From Pseudomonas sp. KU26590 (GTDB lineage: Bacteria; Pseudomonadota; Gammaproteobacteria; Pseudomonadales; Pseudomonadaceae), in the NCBI RefSeq assembly GCF_026153515.1, contig NZ_CP110644.1:3749501-3813500 (forward strand): a DNA stretch of 64,000 bases, read 5' to 3'. Shown piece by piece: positions 26,775 to 35,816 of this stretch; the stretch's first letter is position 1, and each line of letters opens with the position of its first letter. The position numbers and the translations under genes were made by a program. Below the pieces are notes generated by a model that was not told where the DNA came from, made no database searches, and saw only the letters and a list, made by a program, of their open reading frames with translations.

Positions 26775-27256
26775 AGAAGACCAATTGCCTTTAACCTAAA
26801 TTCCATAGCAGCAGTTGAAACTCCAAATGCTCTGGCAAGCCTCGAAATGTCAGTGACCCTTTGCTCAAGGACCATGTGCTTGACAAGTGCCGCAGGCATA
26901 AGCAGAGCAGCTGCGAACTTATTAGCAGCCACTTCCTTAGGATCGTGAGAGCGGGCACTGAAATGTGTTGACGTATCACGGGGTGCATCTAGATCACCAT
27001 ATACGTGATGGCCAATCTCGTGGGCCACCGTAAAACGTTTCCGCACGTCAGGATCTAGAGAGCTATACACAATCAGCGGCCTTCCCTCGCGATAGGAATA
27101 ATGACCACACTCGCCCGATGCTAGTATTCGTCCCGAGCCGAACGGTTGGGAGGCTTTGACCTCGATACCCATTTTTCGAGCAATTACGAATGGGTTCACA
27201 GGGAGCTGACCATCCCAATGAGACTGAAGGACGTCGTTTGCAGTGCGATGCTCCAT
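26771..27256 (-). CDS. ImmA/IrrE-type (COG2856) metallopeptidase
   Basis: 161 residues. The zinc motif is in KRFTVAHEIGHHVYGD (HExxH), followed by the EVAANKFAAALLMP helix with its conserved glutamate and MPA turn. It has no N-terminal DNA-binding domain. ImmA/IrrE peptidases cleave phage or stress repressors, or act in toxin-antitoxin-like pairs. It is transcribed from its own promoter region (27257-27500) into the membrane-protein gene. Confidence 0.85.
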   Translation of the reverse strand: MEHRTANDVLQSHWDGQLPVNPFVIARKMGIEVKASQPFGSGRILASGECGHYSYREGRPLIVYSSLDPDVRKRFTVAHEIGHHVYGDLDAPRDTSTHFSARSHDPKEVAANKFAAALLMPAALVKHMVLEQRVTDISRLARAFGVSTAAMEFRLKAIGLL

Positions 27257-27501
27257 ACGGCCTCCTGATTCGCTGAACTGTTACTCAAAAATGAGGCGCG
27301 AGTCTGCCGAAGTCAAGTGGGGCTGTCAAATTAGACTTGACACAAAACCGGTGCAATTGTAGATCCGTCCGCGCTGGTCACCCGGCTAGCAGATTCTCCC
27401 TAAGAGCGAGGCTCAGCGACGCCAGCTACTCACGATCTATCTTCACGCGTAGCATGGAATTTTCGATGCCGCATGTTTCTATCCTTCGGCCTTGCTGCTG
27501 C
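27257..27501. other. Intergenic region between tail gene K and the ImmA/IrrE pair
   Basis: No gene seen. On the minus strand TTGACA, 17 bases and CAGACT form a possible promoter for the peptidase gene. GTCAAGT and ACTTGAC form an inverted repeat around it, a possible autoregulatory site. Confidence 0.4.
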
Positions 27502-28260
27502 TCAACGCTTTGCTTTCTTTTGCCTGAGGATCAGGCGTGTTCTGTCATGCCATGGCCCGCCAAACACGACGATCTCCGACGGCCTGCCGTACATGTGATG
27601 GAGCATAAACGGCCCGGCGCCGTGAACATCAGCAGGTTCGCCAGGCAAGGCCGCATCGGCCCCTAGATAGATGCCAGCATGGTTCGGGTGCTTCGTCCGC
27701 CCTACTTCCATCACGATCATGTCGCCGCGCTGCGGCGAACCCACACGCTCAAACCCCGCCGCCTCGTAAGCCTGCTCATAAAGACTCGGCCCATCCGCCT
27801 GCTCCCACCAACCGTCCTCACGCTTGAAATCCTGAAACTCCAGCCCCCATTCGCGCTTGTACCAGTCAGCACAAACCTGCCAGCAATCCCAAGCCCCATG
27901 CACAAACGGCCGGCCCAGCAGCGGCGTATTTCCGGTGGGGACGATCGTGCGCCAGTCCCCCTCCGGCCAACTGAGGATGTGCCAAGGCAACTCCGTGGCC
28001 TCGCACATCGCCAGGTCGCGCGGCGACGGCCGGCTGGTCGCATCGGGGTGCGAGTGAACGATGCCGATCACCTCGCCTATGTCCTCGGCCGCCGCGTAGT
28101 CCTCCGGCGCGATCCGGAACTCTTCGTTCGGGTCCGTCGCCGTGTTCTGGCAGGCGATATACCGATACCCCCGGCCGACCGCCGCAAGCACGCCGCAGCA
28201 CTCGCGCGGGTATTCGGCAGCCGCATGCGCCTGCACCGCCTTGAGGATGTGTTGGCGCAT
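27502..28260 (-). CDS. Tail tip assembly protein K (JAMM plus NlpC/P60)
   Basis: 252 residues. The N-terminal half is a JAB/MPN metallopeptidase-like domain with HSHPDATSRPSPRD. The C-terminal half is NlpC/P60-like, with the cysteine in GAWDCWQVCADWYK and the histidine in KHPNHAGIYLG. This two-domain form is typical of lambda K relatives, which act in tail-tip assembly and possibly in cell-wall penetration. Stop and start with the L gene are two bases apart. Confidence 0.88.
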   Translation of the reverse strand: MRQHILKAVQAHAAAEYPRECCGVLAAVGRGYRYIACQNTATDPNEEFRIAPEDYAAAEDIGEVIGIVHSHPDATSRPSPRDLAMCEATELPWHILSWPEGDWRTIVPTGNTPLLGRPFVHGAWDCWQVCADWYKREWGLEFQDFKREDGWWEQADGPSLYEQAYEAAGFERVGSPQRGDMIVMEVGRTKHPNHAGIYLGADAALPGEPADVHGAGPFMLHHMYGRPSEIVVFGGPWHDRTRLILRQKKAKR

Positions 28261-28261
28261 G

Positions 28262-29011
28262 TCAGCTCCGGGCGATGAGTGAGACGGCCGGGAAGCCGCC
28301 GAAGGGAAGTTCGTTGTTCGCGCCCCAGCGCGGCTCGCAGCCGGTGGTAAGCAGGCCGTTGCACTCGTCGTGCTCAGGGTTATCCGTGGGTTTGCCGTCC
28401 ATATCGAAGTACGGACCGGTGTAGCCGCAGTCAGGTCCGCGATATCCCCCGGTCAGGCACCAGTGGCACAGCGTGGTCATCTGCCGTCCGATCGACTCGC
28501 CACCCACATCACCCGGGCTGGCCAACTCCCACGAAACTGTCTCGCCATCCTCGTTGACCTTCTGGTCGATGTACCAGACCTCAATCGATTCCTGGGTGGG
28601 ATCGGCCTCGGCGTTGCCGGCCGGGAAGTTCGCCGCATCGATGTAGCGCGCCAGGGTGTGGCGCATGGTCAGCTTGAACTGGAGCAGGTCGTCGAAAGCG
28701 AGACACAGCGCGGTGATCCGTCCGTTGACGTTGCCGACGGAGAGCGTCGGGCGCACGGCGGTGCCGTCGCCGTTCGCCTCTATGCCGTCAATCTGCATTG
28801 GCCAGGCGCCGTACTCCTCGCCCTGCCACCAGATCGACTTCGCGGGAAGCTGATCGGCATCGACGCCGGCCGCCTGTAACTCTTCGGGACTGTGCGGAAT
28901 GGAATGGCCGTGGAAGCGCAGAACGTCCGCCCCGTAGTCCGAACCGTCCAGCTCAAACAGCAGCACCTCGCTGCCAGGTTCCAGCACCTGCAGGTCGCTG
29001 ATCAAGGGCAT
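28262..29011 (-). CDS. Minor tail protein L
   Basis: 249 residues beginning MPLISDLQVLEPGSEVLLFELDG. The C-terminal domain has four cysteines (TLCHWCLTGGYRGPDCGYTG and DECNGLLTTGCEPRWG), the ligands of the iron-sulphur cluster known in lambda L. It joins the distal tail tip. It is followed at once by K. Confidence 0.87.
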   Translation of the reverse strand: MPLISDLQVLEPGSEVLLFELDGSDYGADVLRFHGHSIPHSPEELQAAGVDADQLPAKSIWWQGEEYGAWPMQIDGIEANGDGTAVRPTLSVGNVNGRITALCLAFDDLLQFKLTMRHTLARYIDAANFPAGNAEADPTQESIEVWYIDQKVNEDGETVSWELASPGDVGGESIGRQMTTLCHWCLTGGYRGPDCGYTGPYFDMDGKPTDNPEHDECNGLLTTGCEPRWGANNELPFGGFPAVSLIARS

Positions 29012-29020
29012 GTTGATTCC

Positions 29021-29359
29021 TCAAGGGTGGAAGGCTTGCTCGAATGTGGCGGTGACCTTGAACTGGCCGCCGCCGATGGGCGTTGGCGCGGCCTTTTCGC
29101 AGGTGTAAAGCCCGAGCTCGCCGAGAGGGTTGGTCCACAAGAACGCTTTGGCGCCGCCGTGACGGCTGAGAAACGCCATGATTTTCGCGGTGGTCGCTTT
29201 GGTGCCTGTGTGCGTGATCGGGAACGACTGTTCCTTGTTGTTCGGGCCATCGCCCGCAACCTGCTTGTAGCCATTGCCGAACTGGGATTTGCGGGTGCGC
29301 CAGCTGATGTCCGGCGTATCGCCAAACTGGGTCGGCCAGGTGAACGTCTCAATGGCCAT
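29021..29359 (-). CDS. Minor tail protein M
   Basis: 112 residues (MAIETFTWPTQFGDTPDISWRTRKSQFGNGYKQVAGDGPNN), the distal tail family of lambda M. It lies between tape measure and L, the canonical place. Confidence 0.87.
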   Translation of the reverse strand: MAIETFTWPTQFGDTPDISWRTRKSQFGNGYKQVAGDGPNNKEQSFPITHTGTKATTAKIMAFLSRHGGAKAFLWTNPLGELGLYTCEKAAPTPIGGGQFKVTATFEQAFHP

Positions 29360-29360
29360 G

Positions 29361-32300
29361 TTAGGTCCTCGACTGCCGGAAGCTCACGCCGCCGGGCCGC
29401 CAGGAATCGGCGACGGCCTTCTCGGCGGCCTGTTTGATTTGTGTCTGAAGGTTCTGCGCAAGCGCGGTCTGATCCAGCTCCATACCTTCCGAGCTGCGGT
29501 CATCGGTGACCACGCTGACCGGCGCGTTGATCTGGATCGTTGACCCGCCCCCGCCGACTGAGCGAATCCCGAGCGCGCCACTGCTGGTTCTGGTCAAGGG
29601 CACGATGGCTTCCGGGCCCGCTTCGCCCATGACGCCTTTGCCGCCGCCAGCCATGCCGAACGCGGTTGGTGAGCTGACAATGCCGTTGCTGAACGCTCCG
29701 CCCTTGGCGAACATCTGCACGCCATCCAACCAAGCGCCGCCCTTGGCCTGGGGAAAATAAGCCGATGAATACCCGGCTTGGCTGGCTCCCAGCGATTGAG
29801 CGCCCGCGCCGCCCGCGCCGCCGCTGAGGTAACTCATTCCGGCCCCGACCAATGAGCCGAGCAGCGAGGACGCCGCCTGCCGGGTCGCGATGCGCGCCAT
29901 GTCGGCGAGGATGGACTTGGCGAAGTCCGAGAACGACAGCTTGCCGGTCAGCGCGAAGTTGACCACTGCGTCTTCCATGGCGCTGAAGGCATTGGTGAAC
30001 AGACTCTTGGTCTGCCCGGCAACGTTCCGGGCGCTGTCGAGGTAGTTTTCCCAGGCTGACGTGGCGCCCTTGGTCCAGTCGCCCTGCGCGGCTTCGACAT
30101 CGGCGTAGTTCTGGCGGATCTGGTCAGTGGCTTTTTTGTTGGCGTCAGCCAGGGCCTGAGACTTCTTCGCGTACTCATCGTCCGACATGGCGCGAGAGGG
30201 ATCGGACCGTTGATTCTCCAAAGCCAGCGCCTGCTGGGCGAACCGGTCTTGCTGGCTGTTCAGCTCACCGTCCAGCGCGTTCTGGCGATCGCCGCGGCCC
30301 ACACCTACGACGGCGCGTTGACCCGCGAGCGCGAGCGCTTTTTGCTGCTGTCCCAGCGCCTGAACGTAGGCATCGACCGAGCGCGTTTGCTTCGCCAGCC
30401 TGCCTTCCTCCTTGGTCGCCAGGACCGTGAGGTGGGAGTCCGCATCCTTCTGAGCCTTGACCATATTGGTGCGAGCGTCGGCGATCTTCTGGTCCAGCTG
30501 GATGCGCTGCTGAGCGGTGGTCGAGGATTTCCCGCGTGCTGACTCAAGGGCGGCGATCTCGGCTTCATACGCCGCCGTCACGTCGCCCTTTTGCTGCTCG
30601 GCGATCGCGATACGCTTGCTGCTGTAAGACTCCGCAGACACCAGGCCGGCCTTCTGCGCCGCTTCCAGTTCTTTCCCCAGGTTCTGGTAGTAACCGGTGA
30701 TCGACTTCAGGCGGTTCTGAGCATCGTTGAACCCGGTCAGGTCCGGCTGAGTGGCCTGGGCTTTCGGGTCTTTGTACTGTCCGTTGAGATAAGCGACGTT
30801 CTTGTCGATCGCCGACTGCGCCAGCCGCGGGTCGTTCGGATCCGTCTCACGGATGGCGTCGAGCGACTTCTTGTATTCCTGCAGGGCCTCGGTGCGCCGT
30901 TGCTCGTTCGTCAGCGATGATTTCGTCAGGGCATCGACCTTGCCCATCGCAGCGATTGAGTCCTGCTCCAGCTTCGCTTGTTTGCCCAGGTATTCGGTCC
31001 GGGAGGCCTCGGCATCGCGCTGCAGGACCAGGTAATTGAGCTGGGATTGGCGAAACTCGACAAGGGCATCCTTGGACGTTTTGGACTGAAACAGACCATC
31101 CATGCTCTGCGCTTCGAGAAGACTCGCCTTTGCGTTCTGGATATCCGAGTCGAGGTCCCGCCGGCCGAGATTTTTTAGCGTGTCGGCGGCCTTTGCCACC
31201 TTCAGGTAGGCGCGCTCCCAGATGCTCAGGTTCTCGAGGATCTTAGGGGTACGCTCGTTGATCGCGTCTGCGTACTGCTCGGTCGCAAGTTTGACGGCGC
31301 CGGCGTGGTCGCCCTGCTCTTCCAGCGCGGCAATCTGCGAGTAAACGGAGGCCGTCAGATAGTGGTATTGCTCGTTAAGCGCGGCGGAGGCTTTGACCGG
31401 GTCGTCTGCCAGCTTCACAAACTCGGCGACGGTCTCGTTGACTGCGGCGCCGGTCGCCTCCTGCATGCCGACAGCGGCCTGGGTGATCGCGCCGAAACTT
31501 TCCCCTGCGATCTTGCCATTGCCCGCCAGCGTGGCAAGCACTTCGGCCGCGGCGCCGGTGGTGCCCACGATTGCGCTGACCTGCCGAGCGAGCGCGCCCA
31601 GCTGCCCCGCACTGACCCGCCGCATGGCCGGTCGTGATCAGTGACTGATTGAACTGGTTGGCCTCTTCAGCACCCTTGTAGTAGGCAATGCCCAGCGTAG
31701 CCACCACTCCGCCCACTGCAGCGATGGGCGCGAGCATGCCGGCCAGGCGCAAGGCTGAAGCACCGGCGCTTGTGCCAATTTCCAGTAAGTTGTGCGCCGC
31801 AACACGGAAGTCGCCCTCCGCCAACGCGTTGCCCAACTGGAGCACACTTTCCCGCGCACGTTTGGTCTTGAGGCTGAACGTCGAGGTTTCATCGCCCAGC
31901 CCTTTGATCCTCTGCCGCGCGGCATCAATGTCGGCCGAATAAGTCTTGAACTCGTCCTCGCCAATGGTCCCGGCCTTGCGATGTTTGTTCAGTTGCTCTT
32001 GCTGGTCATCGAGCTTTTGCAGTGCAGCCATGGCCGGGCTGATCTTGCCCAACAGCGCCTGCAATCCTTCAGCCTGAACACCCGTGGCGGCAGCGGCGTC
32101 TTTGGCCGACCGGGCGGCCTGTTGGTTGGTGCCTACCAGCGCGTCCGATTCGGCCTGAAGGCGCTTTTGCAGCGCAGCCAGGCTCGCGGTCGAATCTCGA
32201 CTCGCGTCCATCGCGGTAGCAGTGCCAGTCACGCTGGTGGTCAGCCGCTGGTAATACTCGCTGTTCTTCAGCGACGCAGTGGCGGTCTCGATCAGTCGCG

Positions 32301-32511
32301 CCTTCGCATCAGCCGTCGCCTGCGCCGCCCGGGCCTCGGCTTCGGCCAGCTTGTCTGCCGCATCGGCAGTCTTTTTGAAGCCGGCAGTGACGTCGTCGGC
32401 GGCTTTCTCGGCCTTGTTGCCGGCCTCCGTCAATTTATCCAGATCGGTCGCGGCCTGGAGGGCATCACCGGAGTCAACCGCGATACCCAGTTCAGCGATT
32501 GTTCCCGACAT
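29361..32511 (-). pseudogene. Tape measure protein gene split by a frameshift
   Basis: The first part (MSGTIAELGIAVDSGDALQAATDLDKL...) and the second (VSAGQLGALARQVSAIVGTTGAAAEVL... to the end) are in different frames. They join naturally around 31615-31640, where NQSLITTGHAAG should continue into VSAGQLGALARQ. The whole locus would give about 1050 residues, long helical with hydrophobic patches and a glycine-rich C terminus, as in tape measure proteins. One extra base (or two lost) in a GGCGGG context explains the break. If real, tails cannot form. Confidence 0.8.
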
Positions 32512-32521
32512 GCGTGCTCCG

Positions 32522-32815
32522 CTATTTCGATTCGCTCATGACGAGCAACGCCTCGGCCTCCATCACCTGAAGGTCCGGAAAAAGCGTCGCCGTCTGTTTT
32601 TTGCTGAAGCCGAGGAAGGTGGCCACGTCGCCGATGACGCCGTAGTCCAGGCCAACGGCGCCGCCGAAGCCGGTGCGCCATTGTGTGGACAGCGCGTTGA
32701 ACGTCACGAAGGCCGGCCAGGCATCGGGAAAGACCCCGAACTCTTCATCCGGAACATCGGCGCGCGTCAGCCCGAAAGCCGCAAGATCGGCGTCGGATGG
32801 CCCGGCCTCGTACAT
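32522..32815 (-). CDS. Tail assembly chaperone T part (DUF1799-like), probably made as a G-T fusion
   Basis: 97 residues (MYEAGPSDADLAAFGLTRADVPDEE...). It lies between the G-like gene and tape measure. The frame is reached from the preceding gene by a -1 shift at GGGAAAC, which would read CTG AGA ACG GTC into this ORF without a stop. Independent initiation at its ATG is possible but has no strong ribosome site. Confidence 0.75.
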   Translation of the reverse strand: MYEAGPSDADLAAFGLTRADVPDEEFGVFPDAWPAFVTFNALSTQWRTGFGGAVGLDYGVIGDVATFLGFSKKQTATLFPDLQVMEAEALLVMSESK

Positions 32816-32832
32816 CAGGCGCGCGACCGTTC

Positions 32833-33225
32833 TCAGTTTCCCAGGCGGGCTACCGCGAAAGCATTCTGGTAAGCCGTGACGATGGCATCGCCGGCGCCGG
32901 CGGAGGTCTCCACCAGTGCGCGAACCGCGTCAGGCGTGAACGAGTCGTCGAAGCCCCAGCCCACGACCAACTCGCTGACCTGCTCGATCTGTCGCTCGAT
33001 GTGGGCGTCGGTGATGTCGATCAACGTGACCTCGTCGCCCTTCTGCTTGAAGCGCTCTTGATCACGCTCTGCGGCCTGCTGCCAGCCGGCAAACAGCTTC
33101 GCCAATGCTTTGCGATCGCGGTATCTGAACTCGAATGACACCTTGATCGTGGTGCCACCGACGCGGGGGATCTCGACGTCCGCTTTGAACGTCGCGGCTT
33201 GGGCAATCTTGAACCTGGTGGCCAT
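32833..33225 (-). CDS. Tail assembly chaperone G-like protein
   Basis: 130 residues (MATRFKIAQAATFKADVEIPRVGGTTIKVSFEFRYRDRKAL...). It has the small alpha/beta tail-chaperone pattern and sits between the tail tube and the T part. The last sense codons CTG-GGA-AAC before TGA form the slippery heptamer G-GGA-AAC. Most ribosomes stop here to give G; some slip to give the G-T fusion that binds the tape measure. Confidence 0.8.
   Translation of the reverse strand: MATRFKIAQAATFKADVEIPRVGGTTIKVSFEFRYRDRKALAKLFAGWQQAAERDQERFKQKGDEVTLIDITDAHIERQIEQVSELVVGWGFDDSFTPDAVRALVETSAGAGDAIVTAYQNAFAVARLGN
32836..32842 (-). promoter_or_regulatory. -1 programmed frameshift heptamer GGGAAAC
   Basis: The heptamer is in the correct phase (X-XXY-YYZ) and ends directly before the TGA of the G-like gene. 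It is nearly the lambda site GGGAAAG. A -1 slip enters the T frame. Confidence 0.78.
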
Positions 33226-33228
33226 GGA

Positions 33229-33879
33229 TCAAGCCCCCTTGTAACGCGTCGGGCGGGACGCCAACGACAGAGTGATGACCCGAGCCATGACGTTGTTGCG
33301 GGTGAGCGTCGGGGTCGGCGTGATCGACACGTAGGCGTTGTAGTAAATGGTCGCACCGTTCGGCAGGGTCAAACGAAGCACGCGCGGCTCGCGATCGTCA
33401 TCCGCAGCCTCGACAGGTGCCACGTACGGCAGGCTATCGTCATCGGCGACGGTAAGGGTCAGGGTGATGGGGTTCTTGGTGGTTGGCAGCTGGCGATCGT
33501 CCGACTCTTCCAGAAAACCGAACGTCGCAAACTGCTGTTCCCCGCCCGAACTGTTGTTGTCGGTGACCTGGCTGATTTGCGCCCACCCGGTTGCCGCTCG
33601 AACCGCACCGATGCCCGACCCGGCTGTGTACACAGTGGTTTTCGTGGTGTCGATGCCTTCCAGCGTGAGGGCGTCATCGGTGGAGGCTGCGACACGTACG
33701 ACCTTGTCGTTGAGACGGGTCCAGCCGGACGTCACAACCAGCACGTCTCCGTCCTTGAATCCGTGGCCGGGCGCAGTGACCTCCGGCGGTTTGGCGTTGG
33801 TAATCGCGGTGAAGTCTGTCGGCGGGCTGTTTGTGGCGGCAATCTCGAAGATCGCGCCGTTGGGAAGAATCGCGCTCAT
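33229..33879 (-). CDS. Major tail (tube) protein
   Basis: 216 residues starting MSAILPNGAIFEIAATNSPP. Beta-rich with DRQLPTTKNPITLTLTVADDD and ATIYYNAYVSITPTPTLTRNNVMARVITLSL, matching the siphophage tail tube family (lambda V). It sits between the tail terminator protein and the G chaperone. A terminator hairpin lies in its upstream gap. Confidence 0.85.
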   Translation of the reverse strand: MSAILPNGAIFEIAATNSPPTDFTAITNAKPPEVTAPGHGFKDGDVLVVTSGWTRLNDKVVRVAASTDDALTLEGIDTTKTTVYTAGSGIGAVRAATGWAQISQVTDNNSSGGEQQFATFGFLEESDDRQLPTTKNPITLTLTVADDDSLPYVAPVEAADDDREPRVLRLTLPNGATIYYNAYVSITPTPTLTRNNVMARVITLSLASRPTRYKGA

Positions 33880-33904
33880 TGGGTTTTATCCTCGTGCAGA
33901 AATG

Positions 33905-33928
33905 AAAAACCCCGCACGCGGCGAGGTT
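33905..33928 (-). terminator. Terminator upstream of the tail tube gene
   Basis: Minus strand CCTCGC-CGCG-TGCGGGG (with G-U pairs) then TTTTT. The tube gene follows within 25 bases. Confidence 0.6.
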
Positions 33929-33948
33929 GAGATGTGCCCCATGGGCGA

Positions 33949-34359
33949 TTAGTCGGCGTCGGCCCGGTACTGGAACGACGCGGACACGGCGAGCGTGTTG
34001 TCAGCCTGGACGGCAGGGCCCGGCTCAACGGGGGTCAGCACCATGACCCTGAAGTCGGCTTGGCTCAGGCGCAGGTACACGGGAAACAGATCGGCGAGCT
34101 CGTCCGCCAGTCCTTCCGCATCACCGGCGCCGTTGCCGGCGGGCGTGATGATGTTGACTTGAAACACGCCGGTATAGACGCGGTGGTCGCCGGCCAGCGT
34201 GTTGGCGCTCGTGCCGGCAGGCAGCGTGATAGCCGCGAGGTAGGTTTCATCGGGTGAGGGACTGAAGCTTACGCCCTGATAGGCGATGCGCAGATTGCGC
34301 GCGCCGGCCCACGCGGCAAGGCGTTGCTCGAACAGCGAGCGAATGATTTTGTGGCTCAT
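33949..34359 (-). CDS. Tail terminator/completion protein (DUF4128-like)
   Basis: 136 residues (MSHKIIRSLFEQRLAAWAGARNLRIAYQGVSF...). The YLAAITLPAGT...YTGVFQVNIITPAG pattern is typical of siphophage tail terminators that cap the tube and join it to the head. It overlaps the previous stop by four bases (ATGA). Confidence 0.72.
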   Translation of the reverse strand: MSHKIIRSLFEQRLAAWAGARNLRIAYQGVSFSPSPDETYLAAITLPAGTSANTLAGDHRVYTGVFQVNIITPAGNGAGDAEGLADELADLFPVYLRLSQADFRVMVLTPVEPGPAVQADNTLAVSASFQYRADAD

Positions 34360-35012
34360 AGCTGATTGTTCCTGATGGCCTCCAGCACGATCTGCTGAAA
34401 GCGCGCGACGGTGATGCGCACCATGCCGCCCGGCGCCTGGGTTGAGTGGCCGTATTCCAGCGGAATGGCATAGGGCAGTGAGTTGGTGATGTAGGCCGTC
34501 TCTCCCGCTTTGAACTCGAGCGCGCCATTCACGATGCGCGCCGAAGCGTTGCGCCCGCTCGGGTCGACGTCATCAGTCGTGGTGTTGTCCGGGCTGCCGA
34601 TGCTGAACATCCAGTTGCCACGAAAACGCCCGCCGACGTAGCCCCGGCCGGCGACCAATCCGTTCACGTTGAAGTTCTGCACCCTCTCCGCCTTGGTGAG
34701 CGGCTTGGCGTACTTGACGCCTCTGCGGAGCTTGCCGGACCTGGTGAAGTTGCTGTCGTCCAGATTGATGACGGTGTTGCGCACCGCCACTTTGAAGTCG
34801 TAGTCATCGGCGGCGCGCGTGTTCTGTTCGCGGTGCGCGACGTTGGCGGCCCAGATCTCCGGGTTACCAACCGGGGACATGCGGATGACGCTGTTGCCGA
34901 CTTCGATGATGATCTCGCGCAGGCTGGCGTTGATGGCCTCATTGGCCTGCTGAGCGAACCGGGCGAGGCTCAAGGCAAAGCTACCGGACCGCCCACTACC
35001 TGCGCCGCTCAC
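34356..35012 (-). CDS. Minor tail/connector protein (HK97 gp10-like)
   Basis: 218 residues. Helical N terminus (FALSLARFAQQANEAINASLREIIIEVGNSVIRMSPV), a central GLVAGRGYVGGRFRGNW stretch, and the end AYITNSLPYAIPLEYGHSTQAPGGMVRITVARFQ, which matches the gp10-type connector proteins. It overlaps both neighbours by four bases. Confidence 0.75.
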   Translation of the reverse strand: MSGAGSGRSGSFALSLARFAQQANEAINASLREIIIEVGNSVIRMSPVGNPEIWAANVAHREQNTRAADDYDFKVAVRNTVINLDDSNFTRSGKLRRGVKYAKPLTKAERVQNFNVNGLVAGRGYVGGRFRGNWMFSIGSPDNTTTDDVDPSGRNASARIVNGALEFKAGETAYITNSLPYAIPLEYGHSTQAPGGMVRITVARFQQIVLEAIRNNQL

Positions 35013-35377
35013 GAGCGCACCTGCAGTTCATACAACAGAGGCGTGCCGGCCGGGTTGATCTCTTTCAGCGGGGGGATGATCGACCAGGTCTTGCCCTGAA
35101 TGATCGCTTTGCTGAGGAGCGTTGGCGGCGCATTGAGGCCGCTCGCGGCGATTTTCAGCTTTTTGTCGCCGGCGGTGATGAGATTGTTGGTCTGGAATTC
35201 CTGACCGGTGAAATCGAGCAGGATGCCGTGGGCGGCGCGCTCGATGATCTTGTCTGGGCCGGTACTACCAGTGGCGGGGTCGTACTCGCCTTTGATGGTG
35301 TCGCGGAGGGTGACTGGCTGACCGAACTCGGTGATGAGGTCGAGAGCCATCAAGGCCATCTCGTCGTAGAAGGCCAT
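35009..35377 (-). CDS. Head-tail stopper/joining protein
   Basis: 122 residues (MAFYDEMALMALDLITEFGQPVTLRDT...). Pattern and position fit the head-tail joining (head closure) group. Coupled to the next gene by ATGA. Confidence 0.68.
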   Translation of the reverse strand: MAFYDEMALMALDLITEFGQPVTLRDTIKGEYDPATGSTGPDKIIERAAHGILLDFTGQEFQTNNLITAGDKKLKIAASGLNAPPTLLSKAIIQGKTWSIIPPLKEINPAGTPLLYELQVRS

Positions 35378-35392
35378 GGGGGCTCCATATGT

Positions 35393-35420
35393 AAAAAGCC
35401 CAGCGCGGGGGCTGGGCTCT
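35393..35420 (-). terminator. Terminator after the frameshifted small gene
   Basis: Minus strand GAGCCCAGC-CCCC-GCGCTGGGC then TTTTT, between the broken small gene and the stopper gene. Confidence 0.72.
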
Positions 35421-35435
35421 CTTAAGTGCGGGCAG

Positions 35436-35694
35436 TTAACCGAACGATAAGTTGAGCTTTTTCACGCCGGGACTGAATGCGTCAAGGATGTCGACCTTTG
35501 TGCTGCTGGGCATAAGCATCCACTGAGGCTTGCCGAATGTCTGAGGGTAGCCAATACCCTCGTCGTGCCATCGACACGCAATACTCGTGCCCTCAATACC
35601 GTCCCATTTCCCGACAGCTATAGCAAAGCTACCGTCCGTCGTTGAAAATAATGTCCTTGAGCTTGAACTTCGAAGTGCTTTCGATCATGAGCAT
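35436..35694 (-). pseudogene. Small gene in the connector region broken by a four-base duplication
   Basis: The first frame gives MLMIESTSKFKLKDIIFNDG and then stops at TAG. The next frame continues GSFAIAVGKWDGIEGTSIACRW, then YPQTFGKPQWMLMPSSTKVD, ending LNLSFG. A direct duplication of CCGT (plus strand, 35632-35639) sits at the junction; removing one copy fuses the frames into a protein of about 85 residues. It lies between two connector genes and is followed by its own terminator, so it looks like a moron. Function unknown. Confidence 0.65.
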
Positions 35695-35816
35695 AACGCC
35701 TTGAGTTATCTGAGGGATGCTTCGGAATTTCAGCAGCAAGCTGCGCTGCCCTACTTGTTTCCGGAAGCGATGCCAGAATCACCCGCGGCTGACGCCCGGT
35801 CAATCGCGGATTGGAA

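Noticed and set aside
29361..32511. Programmed frameshift in the tape measure gene
   Set aside because: No X-XXY-YYZ heptamer lies in phase at the junction, and tape measure genes are not known to use one; a lesion or sequencing error is favoured.
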